A DNA stretch of 64,000 nucleotides from JAMOBE01 sp039908285 (GTDB lineage Bacteria; Pseudomonadota; Alphaproteobacteria; Rhodospirillales; Rhodospirillaceae): positions 1 to 64,000 of the forward strand of contig JAMOBE010000003.1 of the NCBI GenBank assembly GCA_039908285.1. Direction: 5' to 3'. The number at the start of each line of letters is the position of its first letter. Positions within the stretch are counted from its first letter, which is position 1. Under the pieces are notes generated by a model. The model was not told where the DNA came from. It saw nothing but the letters and a program-made list of their open reading frames with translations, and made no database searches. Positions 40,212-49,666 of the stretch are shown here, piece by piece. The translations under genes and the position numbers were made by a program.

Positions 40212-42347
40212 ATGAGCCAGACGCTTCCCCTTTACGAGCGGCCCAAGGCCGGCCCCCGCGCCGCCTTCCGCCTGGTGTCCGACTATCAGCCGGCCGGCGA
40301 CCAGCCCCAGGCCATCGCCGAGCTGGTGGCCGGCCTGGAGCAGGGGGAGCGTGACCAGGTGCTGCTCGGGGTGACCGGCTCGGGCAAGACCTTCACCATG
40401 GCGAAGGTGATCCAGGCCACCGGCCGCCCGACTCTGGTCCTGGCCCCCAACAAGACCCTGGCCGCCCAGCTTTACGGCGAGATGAAATCCTTCTTCCCCG
40501 ACAACGCCGTCGAGTACTTCGTCTCCTACTATGACTACTACCAGCCCGAGGCCTATGTCCCGCGCACCGACACCTACATCGAGAAGGACGCGGCCATCAA
40601 CGAGCAGATCGACCGCATGCGCCACGCCGCGACCCGCGCGGTGCTGGAGCGTCGCGACGTCATCATCGTCGGCTCGGTGTCGTGCATCTACGGCCTGGGC
40701 TCGGTCGAGTCCTATGCCCGGATGACGGTGCGGGTGGCGGTGGGCGAGGTCATCGACCGCAACGCCCTGTTGAAGAAATTCGTCGAGTTGCAGTACCGGC
40801 GCAACGACCTGGCGTTCACCCGCGGCTCGTTCCGGGTGCGGGGTGACGTCATCGAGCTGTTCCCGGTCCACCATGAGGACCGCGCCTGGCGGGTGAGCCT
40901 GTTCGGCGACGAGGTCGAGGCCATCCACGAGTTCGACCCCCTGACCGGCGAAAAGACCCTGTCCATGGAGGACATGGTGGTCTACCCCAACAGCCACTAC
41001 GTCACCCCGCGGCCGGCCCTGTCGCAGGCCATCAGGTCCATCAAGGCGGAACTGAAGGAGCGCCTGGACCACTTCGTCGCCACCGGCCGCCTGCTGGAGG
41101 CCGAGCGCCTGCAGCAGCGCACCCAGTTCGACCTGGAAATGCTGGAGACCACCGGCCACTGCAAGGGCATCGAGAACTACAGCCGCTTCCTGACCGGCCG
41201 CGCCCCCGGCGAGCCGCCGCCCACCCTGTTCGAGTATCTGCCCGAGGACGCCCTGGTGTTCGTGGACGAAAGCCACGTCACCATCCCCCAGCTCGGCGGC
41301 ATGTACAAGGGCGACTACGCCCGCAAGAGCACCCTGTCGAATTACGGCTTTCGCCTGCCGAGCTGCCTCGACAACCGCCCGCTGAAGTTCGAGGAGTGGG
41401 ACACCATGCGCCCCCAGTCGGTCTACGTCTCGGCGACGCCCGGCGGTTGGGAGATGGAAAGAACCGGGGGCGTGTTCGTCGAGCAGGTGATCCGCCCGAC
41501 CGGCCTCGTGGACCCGGTGTGCCTCATCCGCCCGGTGGAGCGGCAGGTGGACGACCTGATGGAGGAGTGCCGCACGGTGGCGGCAAAGGGCTACCGCGCC
41601 CTGGTCACCACCCTGACCAAGCGCATGGCCGAGGACCTGACCGAATACCTGAGCGAGCAGGGGGTGCGGGTGCGCTACATGCACTCGGACATCGACACCA
41701 TCGAGCGCATCGAGATCGTCCGCGACCTGCGACTTGGCGCCTTCGACGTGCTGGTGGGCATCAACCTTCTGCGCGAGGGCCTGGACATCCCCGAGTGCGC
41801 CCTGGTCGCCATCCTCGACGCCGACAAGGAGGGGTTCCTGCGCTCCACCACCTCGCTGGTCCAGACCATCGGCCGCGCCGCCCGCAACGTGGACGGGCGG
41901 GTGATCCTCTATGCCGACCGCATGACCGACTCGCTGACCCGGGCCATCGCCGAGACCGACCGCCGGCGGGAAAAGCAGCAGGCCTACAACGCCGCCAACG
42001 GCATCACCCCCGAAAGCATCCAGAGCCGCATCTCCGACGTGCTGCACAGCGTCTATGAGCGGGACTACATGACCGTGGACACCGGCGATGCCGGGACCCC
42101 GCACCTGGTGGGCCACAACCTGCGCGCCCACCTCGCCGACCTGGAAAAGCGCATGAAGGCGGCGGCGGGGGACCTCGAGTTCGAGGAGGCGGCCCGGCTC
42201 CGCGACGAGATCCGCCGCCTCGAGGGCCTGGAACTGGGCGGCGGCATCATGGTGCAGACCGGCCCCACCCCAACCGGCCGAGCCCCCTCCAGCACCGCCG
42301 GCAAACCAGGCACCCGCACCCCCGGCCGCGGCAAGCGGCGGCGGTAG
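40212..42347 (+). CDS. uvrB: Excinuclease ABC subunit B
   Basis: A 711-residue UvrB, the damage-verifying helicase-like subunit of nucleotide excision repair. Walker A is GVTGSGKTF near residue 56. The beta-hairpin YYDYYQPEAYVPRTDTYIEK, helicase motifs DESHVTIPQ and RAARNVDGRVILYADR, and the C-terminal UVR domain (KRMKAAAGDLEFEEAARLRDEI) are all present. A basic, proline/threonine-rich tail ends in GRGKRRR. No alphaproteobacterial LexA box (GTTC or GAAC pair spaced by 7) was seen upstream; it is probably cotranscribed with rlmB. Confidence 0.97.
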   Translation: MSQTLPLYERPKAGPRAAFRLVSDYQPAGDQPQAIAELVAGLEQGERDQVLLGVTGSGKTFTMAKVIQATGRPTLVLAPNKTLAAQLYGEMKSFFPDNAVEYFVSYYDYYQPEAYVPRTDTYIEKDAAINEQIDRMRHAATRAVLERRDVIIVGSVSCIYGLGSVESYARMTVRVAVGEVIDRNALLKKFVELQYRRNDLAFTRGSFRVRGDVIELFPVHHEDRAWRVSLFGDEVEAIHEFDPLTGEKTLSMEDMVVYPNSHYVTPRPALSQAIRSIKAELKERLDHFVATGRLLEAERLQQRTQFDLEMLETTGHCKGIENYSRFLTGRAPGEPPPTLFEYLPEDALVFVDESHVTIPQLGGMYKGDYARKSTLSNYGFRLPSCLDNRPLKFEEWDTMRPQSVYVSATPGGWEMERTGGVFVEQVIRPTGLVDPVCLIRPVERQVDDLMEECRTVAAKGYRALVTTLTKRMAEDLTEYLSEQGVRVRYMHSDIDTIERIEIVRDLRLGAFDVLVGINLLREGLDIPECALVAILDADKEGFLRSTTSLVQTIGRAARNVDGRVILYADRMTDSLTRAIAETDRRREKQQAYNAANGITPESIQSRISDVLHSVYERDYMTVDTGDAGTPHLVGHNLRAHLADLEKRMKAAAGDLEFEEAARLRDEIRRLEGLELGGGIMVQTGPTPTGRAPSSTAGKPGTRTPGRGKRRR

Positions 42348-42365
42348 GGAGGGGATAATGCGCGG

Positions 42366-43745
42366 TCACATCTTAGATGCGCAGTCATTTAGCTTGAACG
42401 TATCGCCAAATATTTCTGCGATATACTTATTGCACAATTCTATCGCCGCCCTATTAACTTGCGATTCTTCCGTGAAATCGCTTCTTATTCGCCACACCTC
42501 GAGATTGAGGTCTTCTGGATAATTCTTTGCCTTGAAGGGAACCTTGCATCCACGCAATCCTGGGCGTCCGTTCGTAATGCAGTATTCATGATAGGCGTTC
42601 AGAGTCAGAAAAATATCACCGGCATCTGTGGCGGAAGACATGCGACAGGCGTCCACTACTCCCGCCCCCACCACGATCAAGTGGTGCCTGCTGTCCATCC
42701 GCCAATACGCCCGGTCCATCGCAATCCCAATACCAGCACCGAACGCCCGACAGTTGTATCTGAGAAATGGTCGAAGGGATTTCAGCAAATAGTCAACTGC
42801 AACAACCATCTCATCCGCACAAGCGACGGCGGCCAGCATAGCCTTCTCCTTGTGGTCAACCTTTTTGAGGTCTTCGGGAAGAAAATGCGCGATAATGCCG
42901 TCGCCGGTGAATTTGTCGAACACACCCATGTGTCGATGAACGAGCGCGCGAAGAACCGCCACCATGACGTTCAGCCACATAGCGAACATACCCGGGTTAG
43001 CCGCCTTTTCCATTGCAAGAGTAGATCGACGCAGGTCCAGCGATACTGTTATTGTGTCAACGACTTCTCTATTTTTCGACCATGGTGGCAACCAGCGGTC
43101 TTGGCCAAGTCTTTTATGAGCCTCTCTCAGATAATATGAGGACAATACACCAGGAAAGTCGGCGTATACATCGCACCTCTGCCGAATAGCCTCGTCAAAT
43201 ACATAGGTAATTGAACTCCAAAAAGTGGTATCTGTCTTCTCTCCATCAAGCGCTTGAGAGCTATCAACAAGCACAGCGCAATCAACGATGCACTTTCCCC
43301 CTTTTTCTTTTGTTGAAAACTTCTGAACTGAAAAAAGAGAACACGAAACAACACCACATGAAACGCCTTCTTCATTCGTGTATGGGTGTACAAACTTGAT
43401 GTTATCGCAAATTTTACTTGACACGGGTTCGTGCTGTGCCTGGCGTTGTGACGGAGGATATGTCATGAACTTTGAGAATGCATCAATTACTGAGCACATT
43501 GTGTCTTCGTTTCTCTTAGTGTTGGAAACGAATTCAAATATTTCGCCTTTACTGTTCCTGCGAAGAAACGCATATACACCCAGAGGCGGCATCTTTGTGC
43601 GAAATACACCTGCCAATCGGCGGTCGAAATCATCATCGCCAATGCAATCCTTCAAATCGGCCACAACCGCAACAAGCGCCTCATAATTCTCAAGTTTTGG
43701 AGAATAAACGCATTCGCCACATTTTCCACTACGCTTACTCATCAC
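42366..43745 (-). CDS. Class III nucleotidyl cyclase-like protein (third gene of a signalling operon)
   Basis: A 459-residue soluble protein. The N-terminal half (residues 1-220) has no recognised domain but is cysteine-rich in two places (CGECVYSPKLENYEALV; CIVDCAVLVDSSQ) and may be GAF-like. The C-terminal domain (about 228-395) is a class III cyclase. SLDLRRST gives metal Asp237, and FDKFTGDGIIAHFLPED gives Lys278 and Asp282. AGIGIAMDRA and VVGAGVVDACRMS (Arg368) follow. The Asn that usually precedes the conserved Arg by four residues is Val364. The product could be cAMP, cGMP or another cyclic nucleotide. Lower GC than the host. It overlaps the receiver gene by 4 bases. Confidence 0.83.
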   Translation of the reverse strand: MMSKRSGKCGECVYSPKLENYEALVAVVADLKDCIGDDDFDRRLAGVFRTKMPPLGVYAFLRRNSKGEIFEFVSNTKRNEDTMCSVIDAFSKFMTYPPSQRQAQHEPVSSKICDNIKFVHPYTNEEGVSCGVVSCSLFSVQKFSTKEKGGKCIVDCAVLVDSSQALDGEKTDTTFWSSITYVFDEAIRQRCDVYADFPGVLSSYYLREAHKRLGQDRWLPPWSKNREVVDTITVSLDLRRSTLAMEKAANPGMFAMWLNVMVAVLRALVHRHMGVFDKFTGDGIIAHFLPEDLKKVDHKEKAMLAAVACADEMVVAVDYLLKSLRPFLRYNCRAFGAGIGIAMDRAYWRMDSRHHLIVVGAGVVDACRMSSATDAGDIFLTLNAYHEYCITNGRPGLRGCKVPFKAKNYPEDLNLEVWRIRSDFTEESQVNRAAIELCNKYIAEIFGDTFKLNDCASKM

Positions 43746-44314
43746 CGACCTCGCTTGGTCCGATATTTGATCCCAAGCATGTTCAACACAGCCTCTGTGA
43801 ATTCTTCAATAGGCGGCGGCTTTTCCCAAACTCTATCATTTCCAATTTCATTCAATATCTCCTGCTTAACGCCACGTCTGTAGGCAGTCAGAAACATAAT
43901 TCGCATTTTCTCCTCTGCATTACGGCTGTTGAATATGCTCTCACCAGCATTTGAAGTAATCCCAGCCGCTGAATACGGCATCATCAAATCAATAATGATG
44001 AGTGTACGCGACAAATCATCTGGTATAATATGCTTCAGCATGGACTCAAATGCCTCAATATCATCAGTAATATTATATATTATTTTGAACGGCGTATTGG
44101 CTTCGTTGACGCAAATTTCTACTTGACGCCCCTTTCCTTTCCGAACAAACCCGGCGGGATCATCCTCCAATGATGGGTAATGGTCACAAAGTGTTTCGTA
44201 AATAGACAGAGGAATCCAGTTAACTGTATGGATTTCATCATCGAAGTGAAAAACACGATAGAACTGAGGCGCAGCAGCCCCGACACCCATCGAGCTAGGA
44301 TTATGATCAGTCAT
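43742..44314 (-). CDS. CheY-like receiver protein (second gene of the signalling operon)
   Basis: A 190-residue single-domain response regulator. The residues of a working receiver are all visible: Asp25-Asp26 (FHFDDEIHT), phospho-acceptor Asp109 (LIIIDLMMPYSAAG), Thr143 (MFLTAYRR) and Lys165 (VWEKPPP). The distance between the DD pair and the acceptor (83 residues) is much longer than in CheY (about 45), owing to an insert around residues 40-85. No output domain is present. It overlaps the kinase stop and the cyclase start by 4 bases each, so it most likely relays phosphate from the kinase to the cyclase. Confidence 0.82.
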   Translation of the reverse strand: MTDHNPSSMGVGAAAPQFYRVFHFDDEIHTVNWIPLSIYETLCDHYPSLEDDPAGFVRKGKGRQVEICVNEANTPFKIIYNITDDIEAFESMLKHIIPDDLSRTLIIIDLMMPYSAAGITSNAGESIFNSRNAEEKMRIMFLTAYRRGVKQEILNEIGNDRVWEKPPPIEEFTEAVLNMLGIKYRTKRGR

Positions 44315-46593
44315 TTCGCCTCTCGGAACACTCTAGGAATGGGGATTGTAAAAACAGTAACAGCAGCCGTTGTGTTTGCAACAGGTATTGATGTAACGTC
44401 GATTTCGTAGCGGGCATTATGCGCCTCAAGTATCTTTTGTGCGACCGCCAAACCCAGTCCGGTGCCTGGACGCCGGGAGTCCTGAGGAGCATCAACAGAC
44501 AGACGACGAAATTGGTCAAACAGATGCAATATCTGATTTTCAGGAATATGTACGCCAGTATCTTCGACTTTGACGAGCCAATCGTCTTGCGTAGCGGAAA
44601 CAGAAATATGAATTTGCTTATTTCTATAAGAGTATTTAACTGCATTATCTATTATATTAAATAGCAAAATATAAATCATATCGCGATCTGCCCACCCCTT
44701 CGAAAATTGTTGGGGCATGTTGTTTTTTACTATAATCTGACACTCCCTATCCTCGGCATCAGGGTACAGGCATTGTACTATATCAAGAATCACCAACTCT
44801 ATATCGAAGAACGTGATCTTCATCTCCTCACGCTTGATGTTTGCGATCAAAAAGCGATTCTGGTCAAGAAAAACCTTGGTCCGTTCGGAAAACAGGTACG
44901 CCCACTTCAGAGAATGGGCAAACGTCTCGTCCCGCAGCAATCGTTCATAGGCAATCCCCGGGTCTCGTGTGCCAAAGCGGTTAAAAAGCTTCAACGCCAC
45001 CCGCATATGACCCAGCATCCCGGTAAGCCCAGCGCGAAGAATATGACGAACCTCGGTCTGGTCACGGATAAGTTTCTTGTAACGAAGGCGATCTCCGATG
45101 AATCCGGTTACTTCCCTGGCTAGGAGCAAAAGAAACTCCCGACGGAACGAAAGAATGTAACTGGTGGAAATGCCTATGACCATGTGGCTGGCGAACCCCT
45201 CAAGGCCAGAAAGAGGAATGACGTAAGCATGGCCATAATCACGCACGAACTCAATTATTGTATCTTCAGTAATCAGCTTAATTACTTGGAGCGACGCATC
45301 AAGTGATGAAGAATATTCCTTTGAACCAATATAGCGAATATTGTCATCTTCGATAACAGCAAGAAATGTTGAGCACGGGGCCACCTCGTGAACCAACGTG
45401 TCGACGGTCTCATAGATCTCCAAAACCTCTGTTGCTGAGGTGATGTTTGCCAGCCGATCACCAATCGTCTTCAATGCTTCGGCAGCTTCCAGGCGCGGAA
45501 GCACATTGGCCAGCATCGAGGCGACACCGTCAATGAAGCCCCGGTCCGTCTCGCTGAACGACGAATAGAAATGCCCGGGAGGGTTCTTTCCCACCACCTC
45601 GATCACGCAAATCGAGCCCTTGCCGCTGGTATCTTTGTTGTTCCATGAATCAACCTCTACGGGCACGCCGAGCCAGGAGAGGAACGGCCTGTCCGGTCCA
45701 GGCCCCTCGTCGGGCCGCTCCTGGATAGCCTCTGGATCGGTAACGTCGAACAGACGGAGTGGTCTGGGGGCCACCCGCATTCTTCTCCTACACGGCTCCG
45801 TGTCCGGTGGGCTAAACCCCGGAGACGAGGACCCACCGTCCCATTTGGTCTCACAACGGTCACTGCGACAGTACGTGATCCGACAGTGCTGGGCATGGCT
45901 TCCTCTCCGAACAAGGTCGGCCGCCACTCTGGTTGCGTCGTCGATGGTGGCGGCAGCCAAGAGATGCTTGCCCATTTCGTTATGAACACGCCATATCCGT
46001 TGAATGCGGCTACGTTCGATGTCACTGGCCAGCGCCTGGGCAGCCACTCGTAGCTCGGCGCCTTCGAGCCAATCGTTATCGCGCTGAGGCGCCCGCTCCG
46101 TTGCTCGATCAATCATCTGCAACAGCGCGATCACACGCTCACCGTGACTTCCATCATCCTCATGGTTGAAAAGGGGACGAAAATTATCGGATATGGCGTG
46201 TCCAGTATCGGGAAGGAGTCCGGGAATTATTTTCAAAGGCGTATCCGGGCCACCAACGGCCAACCATTTCTTGGCTGCTTGCAAAACAGTCTGCTCATTG
46301 GCTTCGCCGCGGAACCGGACAAAAATCCCAGGTGCCCCTTCTTCCCCACTTCGTCTGACATCATTGTCCCTGCGGATGAAAGCCTGCTCGAGACGCAATT
46401 CGCAGAACTCTGCGTCCCTGTCGAGCAACCATAGACACACAATGGTATCTTCGTGTGAATTCGCCGACGCAATAATAGATAGATACTCTCCCCGATATTC
46501 GTGGTGGTTCGCAATAGAATACGGACGCCCAAGGCACTTGAACAAACGCTCAATCCGCCACGTCAGTTCAGGAACTGGAATACGACTCGTCAT
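44311..46593 (-). CDS. Cytoplasmic GAF-domain sensor histidine kinase (first gene of the signalling operon)
   Basis: A 760-residue kinase without membrane segments. Residues 1-195 form an unassigned N-terminal domain (LTWRIERLFKCLGRPYSI...). Two GAF-like domains follow (about 200-370 and 385-505). The H-box is EVRHILRAGLTGML with His517. The ATPase domain has N-box FNIIDNAVKYSY (Asn650), G1 VEDTGVHIPE (Asp678) and G2 RRPGTGLGLAV. The H-box differs from the common HELRTPL form (HILRAGL). The GC content is clearly lower than the flanking uvrB and ftsY. It heads a three-gene operon with the receiver and cyclase, which points to kinase control of a cyclic nucleotide signal. Confidence 0.84.
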   Translation of the reverse strand: MTSRIPVPELTWRIERLFKCLGRPYSIANHHEYRGEYLSIIASANSHEDTIVCLWLLDRDAEFCELRLEQAFIRRDNDVRRSGEEGAPGIFVRFRGEANEQTVLQAAKKWLAVGGPDTPLKIIPGLLPDTGHAISDNFRPLFNHEDDGSHGERVIALLQMIDRATERAPQRDNDWLEGAELRVAAQALASDIERSRIQRIWRVHNEMGKHLLAAATIDDATRVAADLVRRGSHAQHCRITYCRSDRCETKWDGGSSSPGFSPPDTEPCRRRMRVAPRPLRLFDVTDPEAIQERPDEGPGPDRPFLSWLGVPVEVDSWNNKDTSGKGSICVIEVVGKNPPGHFYSSFSETDRGFIDGVASMLANVLPRLEAAEALKTIGDRLANITSATEVLEIYETVDTLVHEVAPCSTFLAVIEDDNIRYIGSKEYSSSLDASLQVIKLITEDTIIEFVRDYGHAYVIPLSGLEGFASHMVIGISTSYILSFRREFLLLLAREVTGFIGDRLRYKKLIRDQTEVRHILRAGLTGMLGHMRVALKLFNRFGTRDPGIAYERLLRDETFAHSLKWAYLFSERTKVFLDQNRFLIANIKREEMKITFFDIELVILDIVQCLYPDAEDRECQIIVKNNMPQQFSKGWADRDMIYILLFNIIDNAVKYSYRNKQIHISVSATQDDWLVKVEDTGVHIPENQILHLFDQFRRLSVDAPQDSRRPGTGLGLAVAQKILEAHNARYEIDVTSIPVANTTAAVTVFTIPIPRVFREAK

Positions 46594-46886
46594 CGTCTAC
46601 TCAACCAATCGTCCAGATAAACTGCCGAAAGAACAACCCTGGAGCAGTTTCATATCCAAACTCGCGACCCTCAGCGCAAGGGGTGCTGCATGAAAAAATC
46701 ACCAAGGCGTCGGCTTTGAAAGCCTTTCACGCGCACCCCCTCACCACTGCAGGGCAGAGTAGCATCGAGGGGATTGCAGGGCAAGACGTTTTCTCCACTA
46801 CTATCCGTAGCATATGATCTGATGGCCCCAGGGGGCGATTCCATTACCGGTGTCGAGGAGGCTAATGTTCGTAGACGCACGCTCTC
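46594..46886. other. Gap upstream of the kinase operon, downstream of ftsY
   Basis: A 293-bp gap between the ftsY stop and the kinase start, both on the reverse strand. It should hold the kinase operon promoter, but no convincing -35/-10 pair was seen. A short palindrome GGCTTTGAAAGCC (about 46708-46720) and a faint remnant of the CCCCCTCACC element (about 46735-46750) are visible. No gene was recognised. Confidence 0.4.
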
Positions 46887-48422
46887 CTACTCCCCCTGCG
46901 GCAGTCCCATCAGGCTGCGGGCGAAGTCGCGGGCGGTGAAGGGGCGGAGGTCCTCCACCTTTTCGCCCACGCCCACATAGTGCACCGGCAGGCGGAACTT
47001 TTCGGCGAGGGCCACCAGGACGCCGCCGCGCGCCGTTCCGTCCAGCTTGGTCAGCACCAGGCCGGTGACGTCGGTCATCTCGCGGAAGATCTCCACCTGG
47101 GAGTGGGCGTTCTGGCCGACGGTGGCGTCCAGCACCAGCAGGCAGGTGTGCGGAGCCGCCGGTTCCAGCTTGCGCAGGACCCGGACGATCTTCTGCAGCT
47201 CGGCCATCAGGTGGGTCTTGTTCTGCAGGCGGCCGGCGGTGTCGATCATCAGGATGTCGTCGCCGCGCTCGCGGGTCTCCTTCAGGGCGTCGAACACCAG
47301 GCCGGCGGCGTCCGAGCCGGTGTCGCGGGCGATCACCGGGCAGCCGGTGCGCTCGCCCCAGATGCGGAGCTGCTCGACGGCGGCGGCGCGGAAGGTGTCG
47401 CCGGCGGCGATGGTGACCGAGTGGCCGGCATCGCGGAACTGGCGGGCCAGCTTGCCGATGGTGGTGGTCTTGCCCGAGCCGTTGACGCCCACCACCAGGA
47501 CCACATGGGGCCTGGCGGCGGGATCGATCTCCAGCGGACGGGCGACCGGCTCCAGGATGGCGGCGATGTCCAAGGCCAGGGCGCCACGCACCTCGTCGGG
47601 TGAGACCTCCTGGTTGAATTTGGTCTTGGCAAGTCCTGCCGCCAGCTTCGCCGCGGTGGTCACCCCAAGGTCGGCGGCGATCAGCAGTTCCTCCAGTTCC
47701 TCGATCGCCTCGTCGTCGAGGCGGCGGCGGGTGAACAGGTCGGCGATACCCTGGGTCAACCGACTCGACGAGCGGCTCAGGCCCTCCTTCAGTCGCTGGA
47801 ACCACCCGATACGGGGTTCCGCCGGTTCTTCTTCCGGGAGGGACTCGGGCTCGGGCTCGGGTTCCGGGACGGGCTCGGGCTCCGGGACGGGTTCGGGTTC
47901 GGGTTCGGGTTCGGGTTCGGGTTCTGGCTCGGGCTCCGGTTCTGGCTGCTGGTCGGAGGGTTTCCCCCGCAGCCAGCCGAACAAGCCGGACCGCGGCGCC
48001 GACGGCTCCTCCTCGCGAAGGGGTTCAGGCTCCGGCTCGGGCTCAGGTTCGGGTTCCGGGACGGGCTCGGGTTCGGGTTCGGGTTCCGGCTCGGGTTCGG
48101 GTTCGGGTTCCGGCTCAGGCTCAGGTTCGGGTTCCGGGACGGGCTCAGGCTCAGGTTCCGGCTCGGGAACGCGGTTCGGCTCCCATCCGAACCAGTCGGT
48201 CAGGGGGACCGCCGGGGCTTCCCCGAAAAAGGTGTCCTCCTCCGGTTCGGGCTCAGGTGCTGGTGCTGGAATCAGCGCTGGTGCTGGAACAGGCTCGGGC
48301 TCCGGCTCGGGTGTCGGCTCGGGTGTCGCTTCCGGCGCCGGCTCGGAGTCCTTCCCCCGCAGCCAGCCGAACAGGCCCTTCTTTTTCGGGGCGGCCCCGG
48401 AGTCGTCCGGCGTATCGTTCAT
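46887..48422 (-). CDS. ftsY: Signal recognition particle receptor FtsY
   Basis: A 511-residue SRP receptor GTPase that brings ribosome-nascent chains to the SecYEG translocon. The C-terminal NG domain (about residues 215-511) has G1 GVNGSGKTTT, DTFRAAAVEQL, DTAGRLQNK and TKLDGTARGG. The N-terminal A domain is unusual: long Pro-Glu and Val-Pro repeats with two near-identical amphipathic units, GLFGWLRGK (residues 16-24 and again near 145-153). The canonical membrane-targeting helix GWFQRLKEGLSRSS follows at the NG border. It overlaps mtaB by 4 bases and ends the accA-dapF-mtaB-ftsY operon. Confidence 0.95.
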   Translation of the reverse strand: MNDTPDDSGAAPKKKGLFGWLRGKDSEPAPEATPEPTPEPEPEPVPAPALIPAPAPEPEPEEDTFFGEAPAVPLTDWFGWEPNRVPEPEPEPEPVPEPEPEPEPEPEPEPEPEPEPEPEPVPEPEPEPEPEPEPLREEEPSAPRSGLFGWLRGKPSDQQPEPEPEPEPEPEPEPEPEPVPEPEPVPEPEPEPESLPEEEPAEPRIGWFQRLKEGLSRSSSRLTQGIADLFTRRRLDDEAIEELEELLIAADLGVTTAAKLAAGLAKTKFNQEVSPDEVRGALALDIAAILEPVARPLEIDPAARPHVVLVVGVNGSGKTTTIGKLARQFRDAGHSVTIAAGDTFRAAAVEQLRIWGERTGCPVIARDTGSDAAGLVFDALKETRERGDDILMIDTAGRLQNKTHLMAELQKIVRVLRKLEPAAPHTCLLVLDATVGQNAHSQVEIFREMTDVTGLVLTKLDGTARGGVLVALAEKFRLPVHYVGVGEKVEDLRPFTARDFARSLMGLPQGE

Positions 48423-49666
48423 GGCAGACCCTCTCCAACGAGTTCGGCTCCGGATGCGGCGCGGATGCGGGTCCGAACGATGGTTCCGGGAACTCCCACT
48501 CCCCCGTCCAGGTGCACCGGCAGATAGTGCTCACAGTGTCCGAAACCCGGGCGCTCCACCAGCACGCCGGCGACCGAGCCCTCCCGGCCGCGGCAGAAGG
48601 CGGCGAGGGCGGCAAGACCCGCCTCGCGCAGACGGGCGGCGCGGGCGCGGACCACATCGCCCGGCAGGGCCGGCATGCGGGCGGCCGGGGTATCGGGGCG
48701 GCTCGAATACGGAAACACGTGCAGGTGCGTGAGCCCGCAGTCGCCGATCAGGGCCAGGGAGGACCCGAACATGGCCTCGGTCTCGGTGGGAAAGCCGGCG
48801 ATGAGGTCGGCCCCGAGGGCGATGCCGGGCCGCGCCGCCCGCAGCCGCTCGGCGACGCGCCGGGCGTCCTCGCGGTCATGGCGGCGCCCCATGCGCTTCA
48901 GAATCAGGTCGGCGCCGGCCTGGAGGCTGAGATGGACGTGGGGCATGAGCCGCTCCTCGCCGCCGATGACGGCGAACAGGTCCTCGTCCATCTCGACCGG
49001 GTCGAGGGAGGACAGGCGCAGGCGCTCCAGCTCCGGCACCCGCCGCAACAGCTGGGCCACCAGGCGGCCCAGGGGGGGGCGGTCCGGCAGGTCCAGGCCA
49101 TAGGCGGTAAGGTCCACGCCGGTCAGCACCACCTCGCGGTAGCCGTTGGTCACCAGGTCACGCACCTGCGCCACCACGTGTTCGACGGCGACGCTGTGAC
49201 TCGGACCGCGGGCGAAGGGAACGACGCAGAAGGTGCAGCGATGGTCGCACCCCTGCTGCACCTGGACGAAGGCCCGGGTGCGCTCGCCGAAGCCCTCGAT
49301 TCGGATGGGCGTCGTCTCCCCGACCGCCATGACGTCGCCGACCGTCACCCGGTCCGTCGCCTCGAGACCATAGCTGCCGGCCTTCAGCTTGTCGGCGTTG
49401 CCCAGCACCCGGTCCACCTCGGGCATGGCGGCGAAGGCCTGCGGCGTGAGCTGGGCGGCGCAGCCGGTGACGATGATGCGCACCCCCGGCCGCTCCCGCC
49501 GGAGCCGGCGGATGGCCTGGCGCGCCTGGCGTTCGGCCTCGGCGGTGACGGCGCAGGTGTTGACGATCACCGTGTCCGCGAGGCCGGCGGCCTCGGCATG
49601 GCCGCGCATCACCTCGGACTCGACGGTGTTGAGACGGCAGCCGAAGGTGATGATCTCGGTGGTCAT
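48419..49666 (-). CDS. mtaB: tRNA t6A37 methylthiotransferase MtaB
   Basis: A 415-residue radical-SAM methylthiotransferase that makes ms2t6A37 in tRNA. Cluster cysteines are in TFGCRLN, NTCAVT and VTGCAAQL; the radical-SAM triad is GCDHRCTFCVVPFARG. The GADLIAGFPTET and MPHVHLSLQAGADLILKRMGR segments are MtaB-like rather than MiaB-like, so it is distinct from miaB at 7327. It is encoded between dapF and ftsY, the common alphaproteobacterial arrangement, with 4-base overlaps on both sides. Confidence 0.95.
   Translation of the reverse strand: MTTEIITFGCRLNTVESEVMRGHAEAAGLADTVIVNTCAVTAEAERQARQAIRRLRRERPGVRIIVTGCAAQLTPQAFAAMPEVDRVLGNADKLKAGSYGLEATDRVTVGDVMAVGETTPIRIEGFGERTRAFVQVQQGCDHRCTFCVVPFARGPSHSVAVEHVVAQVRDLVTNGYREVVLTGVDLTAYGLDLPDRPPLGRLVAQLLRRVPELERLRLSSLDPVEMDEDLFAVIGGEERLMPHVHLSLQAGADLILKRMGRRHDREDARRVAERLRAARPGIALGADLIAGFPTETEAMFGSSLALIGDCGLTHLHVFPYSSRPDTPAARMPALPGDVVRARAARLREAGLAALAAFCRGREGSVAGVLVERPGFGHCEHYLPVHLDGGVGVPGTIVRTRIRAASGAELVGEGLP

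Noticed and set aside
40160..40212. LexA box before uvrB
   Set aside because: GTTCCGGAACC is present but lacks the direct-repeat spacing of the alphaproteobacterial SOS box.
39330..42131. Open frame of 933 codons opposite rlmB and uvrB
   Set aside because: Antisense shadow of strongly conserved genes; no credible start or domain.
42366..43745. Cyclase considered as a Pycsar system
   Set aside because: No adjacent effector of the TIR or membrane type is present and the cyclase is cotranscribed with a kinase and receiver, so the label is not supported.
47860..48180. Regular GGGTTCGGG / GGCTCGGG repeats, considered as CRISPR or minisatellite
   Set aside because: These encode the Pro-Glu spacer of FtsY in frame; there are no unique spacers between units.
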